Shown one piece after another: positions 1 through 6,782 of a stretch of DNA of 64,000 nucleotides. How positions within the stretch are numbered: position 1 is the stretch's first letter; the number at the start of each line of letters is the position of its first letter. The stretch spans positions 62,001-126,000 of the forward strand of contig CAZGLY010000002.1 of NCBI GenBank assembly GCA_964526675.1, given 5' to 3'. The notes under the pieces are model-generated. The model had not been told where the DNA came from and did no database searches. It was given only the letters and a program-made list of their open reading frames with translations. Made by a program: the position numbers and the translations under genes. The DNA comes from CAZADA01 sp964526675 (GTDB lineage Bacteria > Pseudomonadota > Alphaproteobacteria > Caulobacterales > Maricaulaceae).

Positions 1-42
1 GACATGGCCGATCTTCCCGATGCCAAGCTGGCCGACGCGTGA
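1..42 (+). CDS. ccoN: cbb3 cytochrome oxidase subunit I, C-terminal tail (partial)
   Basis: Only the last 13 codons and the TGA stop are in the window; the gene begins upstream. The visible residues end in DMADLPDAKLADA and carry no diagnostic motif. The call rests on position: the stop lies 11 bases before the ccoO start, and ccoN directly precedes ccoO in cbb3 operons. CcoN is the heme b/b3-CuB catalytic subunit of the high-affinity terminal oxidase in the inner membrane. Confidence 0.7.
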   Translation, partial: DMADLPDAKLADA

Positions 43-53
43 GGGAGACAAAG

Positions 54-782
54 ATGAAACTCAGTCACGGCATTTTCGAACGCCACTCCCTCGTTCTGAT
101 CGTCGGCATCCTGGTTGCCGTCGCCATCGGGGGGATCGTGCAGCTGGTCCCGCTCTTCTTCATGGAGAGCACCATCGAACGGGTGCAGGGCATGCGGCCC
201 TATACCCCGCTCGAGCTTAAGGGCCGGAACATCTATATCCGCGAAGGCTGCTATACCTGCCACAGCCAGATGATCCGTCCTCTGCGCGATGAGGTGGAGC
301 GCTATGGCCACTACTCGCTGGCGGCCGAAAGCATGTACGACCACCCCTTCCAGTGGGGCTCCAAGCGGACCGGTCCGGACCTGGCCCGGGTCGGCGGCAA
401 ATACTCCGATGAATGGCATGTGGACCATCTGAAGGATCCGCAAAGCCTGGTGCCGGCCTCGATCATGCCGCCCTATGCCTTCCTGGCCGAGCGCAAGCTC
501 GACTACCGGCATATCGAGGATCACCTCAAGGCCAATGCCATGGTCGGTGTGCCCTATACGGAGGACATGATCGCGGCGGCGAAGACGGACCTGGAAGCCC
601 AGGTCGATGAGTTCTCGCCCGAATACGATGCGCTTCAGGCCCGGTATCCCGGGGCGCAGCTTCGCGATTTCGACCTCAATCCGGACATGATCACCGAGAT
701 GGACGCGCTGGTGGCCTACCTGCAGGTGCTCGGCACCATGGTCGATTTCGATGCTTATGAGCCGGAAGACAATCTGCGGTGA
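54..782 (+). CDS. ccoO: cbb3 cytochrome oxidase subunit II (mono-heme cytochrome c)
   Basis: CcoO passes electrons from CcoP to CcoN in the cbb3 oxidase. The 242-residue product has one N-terminal membrane anchor (about residues 12-36) followed by a periplasmic domain with a single heme c motif CYTCH at residues 66-70. The stretch after the heme, SQMIRPLRDEVERYG, is characteristic of CcoO. An in-frame GTG lies 15 bases upstream, but the ATG at 54 follows GAGGGAGA and gives the usual N-terminus. The length is close to the family norm. It belongs to the operon ccoNOQP-GHIS that runs unbroken to 6256. Confidence 0.97.
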   Translation: MKLSHGIFERHSLVLIVGILVAVAIGGIVQLVPLFFMESTIERVQGMRPYTPLELKGRNIYIREGCYTCHSQMIRPLRDEVERYGHYSLAAESMYDHPFQWGSKRTGPDLARVGGKYSDEWHVDHLKDPQSLVPASIMPPYAFLAERKLDYRHIEDHLKANAMVGVPYTEDMIAAAKTDLEAQVDEFSPEYDALQARYPGAQLRDFDLNPDMITEMDALVAYLQVLGTMVDFDAYEPEDNLR

Positions 783-792
783 GGGATGCGCA

Positions 793-957
793 ATGACCTA
801 TGAAAGTGTTCGCGACTTTTCGGCACTCTGGGGACTGATCTATTTCCTCATCCTGTTTGCCGGCGTTCTGGCCTACGCGCTGTGGCCGCGCAATCAGTCG
901 AAATTCGACCATGCTGCGCAGATGCCGCTGATGAAGGACGATGACGATGAGCGATAA
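793..957 (+). CDS. ccoQ: cbb3 oxidase subunit CcoQ
   Basis: This is a 54-residue protein with one membrane span (about residues 13-32) and a short, acidic cytoplasmic tail ending DDDDER. CcoQ stabilises the assembled cbb3 complex. The ATG at 793 follows GAGGGATG and lies 10 bases after the ccoO stop. Longer in-frame starts would run back into ccoO. The 3' end overlaps the ccoP start by 11 bases, which suggests coupled translation. Size, single span and location between ccoO and ccoP all fit. Confidence 0.9.
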   Translation: MTYESVRDFSALWGLIYFLILFAGVLAYALWPRNQSKFDHAAQMPLMKDDDDER

Positions 958-1822
958 ACGGCAGATCGACGAAGCGACGGGCGTCGAACTCAAGGATCAT
1001 GAGTGGGACGGCCTGCGGGAGCTGAACAATCCGTTACCCCGGTGGTGGCTCTATATTCTGTATGCGACCATTGCCGGTTCGATCGTTTACATGGTGCTGA
1101 TGCCCGCGTTGCCCTGGTTCAACGGCTATACCAAGGGCCTTCTGGGGCAGTCCGACAGGGCCACGGTGATCGCCGATGTGGCCGAGATGCGAACCGCGCG
1201 CAACGAGGCCGGGGCGGGTCTTCTCGAAGCGGGGCTTGCCGATATCGAACGGGATCCCAGTCTACTGGAGTTTGCTCTTGCCGCGGGCGAGGCGGCATTC
1301 GGGGACAACTGCGCCACCTGTCACGGCGCCGGTGCCCAGGGCTTTCCGGGCTACCCCAACCTGCGGGACGATGCGTGGCTGTGGGGCGGCTCGCTCGAGG
1401 CGATCCACGAGACGCTGCTCTATGGGATTCGCTCGGGCAATATGAACGCCCGCATCAGCATGATGCCCGCCTATGGCCGGGACATGATTCTGGATGAGGC
1501 GCAGATCAACGATGTGGTTGAATATGTCGTTCAGCTGTCGGGCCGTGAGGCGGACAGCGTGGCGGCCGGCCGCGGCGCTGTGACGTTTGCGGAGCAATGC
1601 AGCATCTGTCACGGCGATAACGGCATGGGCGACCGCACGCAGGGGGCGCCCAATCTGACCGATGCCATCTGGCTTTATGGCGGTGACCGCGAGACCCTTT
1701 ATGAGACGGTTTACTTCTCTCGGGCCGGCGTCATGCCGGGGTGGGAGGATCGTCTCGATCCCGTGACGGTCCGGGCTCTTGCGGTCTATGTGCACACGCT
1801 TGGCGGCGGGGAGGACGGCTGA
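947..1822 (+). CDS. ccoP: cbb3 oxidase subunit III (di-heme cytochrome c)
   Basis: CcoP receives electrons from soluble or membrane cytochrome c or the bc1 complex and hands them to CcoO. The 291-residue product has an N-terminal membrane span at about residues 35-56 and two cytochrome c domains with heme motifs CATCH (122-126) and CSICH (218-222). The N-terminal segment HEWDGLRELNNPLPRWW is typical of CcoP. Two ATGs lie six bases apart; the second, at 947, gives the normal N-terminus MSDK. It overlaps ccoQ by 11 bases. Confidence 0.97.
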   Translation: MSDKRQIDEATGVELKDHEWDGLRELNNPLPRWWLYILYATIAGSIVYMVLMPALPWFNGYTKGLLGQSDRATVIADVAEMRTARNEAGAGLLEAGLADIERDPSLLEFALAAGEAAFGDNCATCHGAGAQGFPGYPNLRDDAWLWGGSLEAIHETLLYGIRSGNMNARISMMPAYGRDMILDEAQINDVVEYVVQLSGREADSVAAGRGAVTFAEQCSICHGDNGMGDRTQGAPNLTDAIWLYGGDRETLYETVYFSRAGVMPGWEDRLDPVTVRALAVYVHTLGGGEDG

Positions 1823-1861
1823 GGCCGTTCTCCCGGCCTCGGGCCGGAGGATCTCTCTCAA

Positions 1862-3352
1862 ATGAGCGAGCGCGGAGCGCAGATGTCCAAGATGGCGGCC
1901 GATGGCGTCGAACAGCATGACGTCGAACCGGTCAATAATCCTCAGTTCCGGGAGCTTTATAAGAAGCGGGTCCAGATCTACCCTAAGCTCGTCTACGGGA
2001 CGTTCCGGACCTGGAAATGGATCGTCATGATCGTTACCCTGGGCATCTATTACGGATTGCCCTGGGTGCGCTGGGACCGGGGGCCGGCGGCCCCTGATCA
2101 GGCGGTTCTGGTCGATTTCGAGAACCGCCGCTTCTATTTCTTCTTCATCGAGATCTGGCCCCAGGAGATCTACTATCTCACCGGCTTGCTGATCTTTGCC
2201 GCGCTCGCCTTGTTTCTGGTGACAGCCCTGTTTGGGCGTGTCTGGTGCGGCTACACCTGCCCGCAGACCGTTTGGACGGATCTGTTTATTGCCGTCGAGC
2301 GGCTGTTCGAAGGTGACCGCAATGCCCGCATTCGTCTCGATAAGGAGCGCCTGTCTCTCAACAAGGCCTGGCGCAAGACGGGCAAGCATACCGTCTGGCT
2401 CCTGATTGCAATGGCCACGGGCGGGGCGTGGATCTTCTATTTCCACGACGCGCCGACCCTGCTGCAAGAATTGCCGCAAGGCACCGCGCCGTTCACGGCC
2501 TATTTATTTTTGGGCCTGATGACCTTCACGACCTATACGCTCGGCGGGACCATGCGCGAGCAGGTATGCACCTTCATGTGCCCCTGGCCGCGCATCCAGG
2601 CTGCGCTGATCGATACGGAGTCTCTTGCCGTCACCTATCGTGTTGACCGCGGGGAGCCTCGCGGTCCTCACAAGCGGGGCGCAAGCTGGGAGGGGCGCGG
2701 CGATTGCATCGACTGCAATCAATGCGTTGCGGCGTGTCCGATGGGCATCGATATCCGCGATGGGCTCCAACTCGAATGTATTCAGTGTGCCCTGTGCATC
2801 GATGCGTGCGACGATATTATGGATAAGGTGGACCGGCCGCGCGGTCTCATCGCTTATGACACGGACCAGAACATCGAGCGCCGCCTCGCCGGAGATCCTG
2901 CCCGGTTCCGGCTGATCCGGCTGCGCACCACGCTGTATGCGATCCTGCTGGTCGCGGTGGGGAGCATCATGCTCTACGGCTTGGCAACGCGCGATTTTCT
3001 TGATGTCAACATCCTCCGCGACCGGACGCCCCAATATGTCCTCAATTCGGATGGCTCGGTCCGAAACGGCTTTACGCTGAAGATCCTGAATATGCAGCCG
3101 GACGCCCGCCGGTACCGGGTCACTGTCGACGGTGTGGGTGGGGCTGTGTTCACTGTCGTGGGTTATGGCGAGCGGTTCACGGACCTGCCGGAAATCGAGG
3201 CCCCGGCCGATAAGACATCGTCCGTACGGATCTATATCACGATCCCGCCCGACGCATTGCCGGACGAGAAGATCACGCCGATCGTGTTCCGCGTTGAGGA
3301 TGTCGATGCCGGGACGGTGGAAACCGCCGAAACCGTTTTTGTGAGAAACTAA
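1862..3352 (+). CDS. ccoG: cytochrome oxidase accessory protein CcoG (FixG/RdxA)
   Basis: CcoG is a membrane Fe-S protein needed for copper supply and assembly of the cbb3 oxidase; in characterised homologues it reduces copper. This 496-residue protein has several membrane spans, a membrane Cys motif CGYTCPQTVW and a similar CTFMCPWPR motif. Two ferredoxin-type clusters follow: CIDCNQCVAACP (from about residue 282) and CIQCALCIDACD (from about 305). A C-terminal periplasmic Ig-like domain completes the family layout. A second in-frame ATG at 1883 is a possible start. It opens the ccoGHIS half of the operon, 39 bases after ccoP. Confidence 0.96.
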   Translation: MSERGAQMSKMAADGVEQHDVEPVNNPQFRELYKKRVQIYPKLVYGTFRTWKWIVMIVTLGIYYGLPWVRWDRGPAAPDQAVLVDFENRRFYFFFIEIWPQEIYYLTGLLIFAALALFLVTALFGRVWCGYTCPQTVWTDLFIAVERLFEGDRNARIRLDKERLSLNKAWRKTGKHTVWLLIAMATGGAWIFYFHDAPTLLQELPQGTAPFTAYLFLGLMTFTTYTLGGTMREQVCTFMCPWPRIQAALIDTESLAVTYRVDRGEPRGPHKRGASWEGRGDCIDCNQCVAACPMGIDIRDGLQLECIQCALCIDACDDIMDKVDRPRGLIAYDTDQNIERRLAGDPARFRLIRLRTTLYAILLVAVGSIMLYGLATRDFLDVNILRDRTPQYVLNSDGSVRNGFTLKILNMQPDARRYRVTVDGVGGAVFTVVGYGERFTDLPEIEAPADKTSSVRIYITIPPDALPDEKITPIVFRVEDVDAGTVETAETVFVRN

Positions 3353-3364
3353 GGGAGGCGCACC

Positions 3365-3874
3365 ATGGCACAGGCTCACGCTCAGGGGCAGACCGCGGGG
3401 CGCGGTTTCACCGGATGGCATATGATCATGGTGCTGGGCGGGGCCTTTGCGGTCGTTGCCGCGGTCAATGTGGTGTTCGTCGTTGCCGCGCTGACCAGTT
3501 GGACCGGTGAGGTCGATCCGGCTGCGTATGAACGCGGCCTGGCCTATAACGATATTCTCGATAGCCGTGCCGAACAGTCCCGTCTGGGATGGGCGGTCGC
3601 ATCGCGGCTCGATCAAGGCGTGGGCGGCGCGTCCCGGCTTGTTCTCACTGTGACGGACCGGACTGGCGCGGCCGTCGATGGCGCGGCGGTGTCGGCGGAG
3701 ATCCGGCGGCCGACCCGCGAAGGGCTCGATCGGCTTGTGACCTTTGAGGAAACCGCGCCGGGGACCTATGCGGCGGCGCTGGACCTGCCGCTGAAGGGCC
3801 AGTGGGCGGTGACTGCCGTCATTGATCGTGACACGGACCGGTTTGAGCTCCATGACCGCATCATTCTCAAGTGA
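3365..3874 (+). CDS. ccoH: cbb3 assembly protein CcoH (FixH)
   Basis: This 169-residue protein has one membrane span (about residues 20-43) and a periplasmic beta-rich domain, the FixH layout. The span is followed by the conserved-type stretch AYERGLAYNDIL. CcoH is needed for stable cbb3 assembly and contacts CcoN and the maturation factors. The ATG at 3365 follows AGGGAGGCG. The 3' end overlaps the preferred ccoI start by 23 bases, so the two are probably translationally coupled. Confidence 0.93.
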   Translation: MAQAHAQGQTAGRGFTGWHMIMVLGGAFAVVAAVNVVFVVAALTSWTGEVDPAAYERGLAYNDILDSRAEQSRLGWAVASRLDQGVGGASRLVLTVTDRTGAAVDGAAVSAEIRRPTREGLDRLVTFEETAPGTYAAALDLPLKGQWAVTAVIDRDTDRFELHDRIILK

Positions 3875-6110
3875 GGCGCCGGCCGCGGGCCGGATCGAGA
3901 GTATCGAAGCGCCTGTTTCGCCCGACCGCCCGGCGGGGTTTGTCTCGCGGGACAGCGATGGAACGGCGCATCTCGATCTGATGGTCGAGAATGTTCATTG
4001 TGCCAATTGCATCCGCAAGCTCGAAGAAGGGTTGCGCGCTCGTCATGATCTCGTGACCGTCCGCCTGAACTTCTCTACGCGCCGGCTCCATGTCGCCTGG
4101 AACCCCGGTGAGGTGCGCGACGATGCAATGATCGAGCGGATCACCGAAAGTCTGGAGGCGCTCGGGTTTCCGGCCCGGCCCGTCGATCAGGCGCGGGCGG
4201 TTGACGATGCTGAGCAGAACCGCCTTCTGCGCTGCCTTGCGGTCGCGGGGTTTGCCAGTGCGAACATCATGCTGCTGTCGGTCTCGGTCTGGTCGGGCGC
4301 CGAGATGGGCCCTGCGACGCGGGATTTCATGCATTGGATCTCCGGTCTGATCGCGATTCCGGCTGTGGCGTATTCCGGACGGCCGTTTTTCGAATCCGCC
4401 GTCACGGCGCTGAAGGCCCGCCGGCTCAATATGGATGTGCCGATCTCTCTGGCGGTGATCCTGGCCGTGGTACTCAGTGTCGTGAAGACCGCGAACAGTG
4501 GCACTCACGCCTATTTCGACGCCAGCGTCATGCTGTTGTTCTTCCTGCTGATCGGCCGGTTTCTGGACCGGCGCATGCGGGCCCGGGCCCGGTCGGCGGC
4601 GCAGGATCTCCTGGCGCTCCAAACCGGCAGTGCCCGGCGGATCGGCGCCGGCGGGACCGTCGCTGCCGTGCCGGTGTCGGCCATTGCGCCGGGTGACCGG
4701 CTCCTTGTGGCGCAGGGCGATCGTGTGCCGGTGGATGCGCGGCTCGTCGAGGGCCGGGCCGACCTGGATGTCAGCCTGCTGACCGGTGAGAGCCGCCCAC
4801 AGGGGGTCGGCGTGGGCGAGGCCGTTCTGGCCGGTTCCGTCAATCTCAGTCATGCGGTCACGATCGAGGCCGAAAAAACTGCCGATGATTCGGTGGTGGC
4901 CGAGATTGTCCGGCTTATGGAGACGGCCGAGCAGGGGCGGGCACGCTATGTGCGTCTGGCCGACCGCGCCGCGTCGGTCTATGCGCCCACGGTTCATATA
5001 CTGAGTTTCGCGACCTTTATCGGCTGGTGGATCGTCGGCGGATCCTGGGCCCATGCCGCCGAGATCGCCATCGCGGTCCTGATCATCACCTGTCCCTGCG
5101 CGCTTGGACTGGCCGTCCCTGTGGTCCAGGTCGTGGCCTCGGGATCGCTGTTCCGGCGCGGCATTCTCGTAAAGTCCGCCGACGGATTGGAGCGCCTGGC
5201 CGAAGTGGACCATGTGGTGTTCGACAAAACCGGGACCCTGACGGACGGCCACCTTGTTCTCCTCAATGGCGATCATCTTTCGTCCGATGATATTGCCCTG
5301 GCCGCCCAGTTGGCCCGCGCGAGCCGTCATCCGTTGTCCAAGGCGTTGGCCGAGTTTGCCGGCCCGGGGCCGGTTGCCGAAGATGTGCAGGAGCATCCGG
5401 GGCTGGGCCTGCGGGCCGATCTTCCCGGCGGCGAGGTTCGGTTGGGCAGCGCGGTGTGGTGCGGCCTGGAGCCCGCGTTGGCCGCGCATGACGGACCCGG
5501 GCTCTGGCTGCGCAAGCCGGACGGGACCACCGTGCATTTCGCTTTTGCGGATCAGGTCCGCGCCGATGCGGGCGAGACCATCACCGCCCTGAAGCGGCGT
5601 CATCTGCCGGTGGAATTGCTCTCGGGCGATGTGCCCCGCGTCGCTCATTCGGTCGGTTCCGGTATCGGTATCGATCAGGTGGCTGGCGGTCTTCTACCTG
5701 CGGATAAAGTTGATCGGCTCAACGCGCTGCAAAACGATGGGCGTAAAGTGCTGATGGTTGGGGACGGGCTCAACGATGCGCCGAGCCTGTCCACCGCCCA
5801 TGCCTCGATCTCGCCATCGAGTGCCGCTGAAATCGCTCAGACGGCTGCGGATATCGTCTTTCAGGGCGACCGTCTGCGCTCCGTGCTTGTGGCCTGGGCA
5901 ACGGCCCGGACCACCAGGCACCTGATCCTGGTCAATTTCGCCCTGGCCCTGATTTACAACATGATTGCCGTACCCCTGGCTGTGTTCGGCTTTGTCACGC
6001 CGATCGTTGCGGCGATTGCCATGTCGGCATCGTCCGTGGTCGTCATTGTCAATGCTCTGCGCCTGCCGTGGTTGGTGGACCGGGCGGTCGGACCGGAGGA
6101 GAGACCATGA
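3852..6110 (+). CDS. ccoI: copper-translocating P-type ATPase CcoI (FixI)
   Basis: CcoI exports Cu+ across the inner membrane for the CuB centre of cbb3 oxidase. The roughly 752-residue protein has an N-terminal heavy-metal domain with the copper site HCANC (near residue 50). It also has the phosphatase loop LLTGES, the intramembrane metal motif TCPCALG (near 413), the phosphorylation site DKTGTLTDG (near 458) and the hinge GDGLNDAPS (near 637). The ATG at 3852 (MTASFSSE) lies inside the end of ccoH; an in-frame start at 3822 is possible but overlaps more. The stop overlaps the ccoS start as ATGA. Confidence 0.97.
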   Translation: MTASFSSEAPAAGRIESIEAPVSPDRPAGFVSRDSDGTAHLDLMVENVHCANCIRKLEEGLRARHDLVTVRLNFSTRRLHVAWNPGEVRDDAMIERITESLEALGFPARPVDQARAVDDAEQNRLLRCLAVAGFASANIMLLSVSVWSGAEMGPATRDFMHWISGLIAIPAVAYSGRPFFESAVTALKARRLNMDVPISLAVILAVVLSVVKTANSGTHAYFDASVMLLFFLLIGRFLDRRMRARARSAAQDLLALQTGSARRIGAGGTVAAVPVSAIAPGDRLLVAQGDRVPVDARLVEGRADLDVSLLTGESRPQGVGVGEAVLAGSVNLSHAVTIEAEKTADDSVVAEIVRLMETAEQGRARYVRLADRAASVYAPTVHILSFATFIGWWIVGGSWAHAAEIAIAVLIITCPCALGLAVPVVQVVASGSLFRRGILVKSADGLERLAEVDHVVFDKTGTLTDGHLVLLNGDHLSSDDIALAAQLARASRHPLSKALAEFAGPGPVAEDVQEHPGLGLRADLPGGEVRLGSAVWCGLEPALAAHDGPGLWLRKPDGTTVHFAFADQVRADAGETITALKRRHLPVELLSGDVPRVAHSVGSGIGIDQVAGGLLPADKVDRLNALQNDGRKVLMVGDGLNDAPSLSTAHASISPSSAAEIAQTAADIVFQGDRLRSVLVAWATARTTRHLILVNFALALIYNMIAVPLAVFGFVTPIVAAIAMSASSVVVIVNALRLPWLVDRAVGPEERP

Positions 6111-6256
6111 GTATTCTGGGTTTCCTGATCCCCATGGCGCTGTTCATGGGACTGATCGGTCTGGCGGCATTCTTCTGGTCCCTGAAGACCGGGCAGTATG
6201 ACGATCCGGAGGGCGCGGCCCGGCGCATTCTGCTCGACGATGATCTGGAGGACTGA
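6107..6256 (+). CDS. ccoS: cbb3 assembly protein CcoS
   Basis: This 49-residue protein has one hydrophobic span (about residues 5-25) followed by WSLKTGQYDDPEG and an acidic end, the usual CcoS signature. CcoS is required for cofactor insertion into cbb3. The start overlaps the ccoI stop in the ATGA arrangement, so translation is coupled. Confidence 0.95.
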   Translation: MSILGFLIPMALFMGLIGLAAFFWSLKTGQYDDPEGAARRILLDDDLED

Positions 6257-6260
6257 GACC

Positions 6261-6542
6261 ATGCGCTTCGATCTGGTCGTCACACCGGTGTTTTTGGCCA
6301 TGGCCGTCGTGTCATTCGGACTTGATGCCTGGACCGCGCCGGAGGGGGCCGTGTCGATTGCCCGCTGTCTTCCCGGCGGAGCCAATGCGGGCAGCGTGCC
6401 TGCGCTTGCGAGCGCTTTAGGCAGCATGTGGTTCATGTATCTGCTCATGGCCGCCGCCCATGGCCGTCCCTGGATCGCGGTCATCCGCCGCGTTCTCGGC
6501 GCAAGCCCGCTCACGCCGCAGCTTGAACGCACGCGTCCTTGA
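6261..6542 (+). CDS. small membrane protein at the end of the cco operon
   Basis: I do not recognise the family. The 93-residue product starts four bases after the ccoS stop, so it is very likely co-transcribed with it. It has two hydrophobic segments (about residues 5-20 and 50-66), separated by a short loop with a single Cys, and a basic C-terminus. The ATG at 6261 follows GAGACC. The position suggests a role linked to cbb3 assembly or respiration, but this is inference only. Gene-like codon use and tight spacing support a real gene. Confidence 0.7.
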   Translation: MRFDLVVTPVFLAMAVVSFGLDAWTAPEGAVSIARCLPGGANAGSVPALASALGSMWFMYLLMAAAHGRPWIAVIRRVLGASPLTPQLERTRP

Positions 6543-6626
6543 TCCTCCCAAATCTTTGGAAATGTGCAGTCCGGACGGTTTCGGCGTCAGGGCCTGATCA
6601 CCTTTCTGTGATGTGTCCTGGATCAA

Positions 6627-6654
6627 TTGACACGGTTGTCCATCCCCCTAGTTT
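6627..6654 (+). promoter_or_regulatory. candidate promoter of the fasciclin-RTX gene
   Basis: A TTGACA box (6627-6632) and TAGTTT (6649-6654) are separated by 16 bases in the gap before the 6783 gene. This resembles a housekeeping sigma-70 promoter. An inverted pair TATCAG (6705-6710) and CTGATA (6725-6730) lies downstream and could be an operator. This is assigned by eye only. Confidence 0.4.
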
Positions 6655-6782
6655 TTCCCCTGCTGCTTAGGCGTGGGTGTCGCGGCCTCCCCGGCATGGT
6701 GTCATATCAGTGTCATTCTTTATGCTGATACCGCCATGGATCGCGCGCACCTGCTCGGATTTGTGAAAAGGAGCACGACGCG

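Noticed and set aside
2504..5648. Long antisense frames under ccoG, ccoH and ccoI
   Set aside because: Shadows of the well-supported cbb3 genes; Arg/Pro/His-rich with no domain.
6543..6782. FNR box in the gap after the cco operon
   Set aside because: GATCA-containing stretches near 6594 and 6620 do not match TTGAT-N4-ATCAA.
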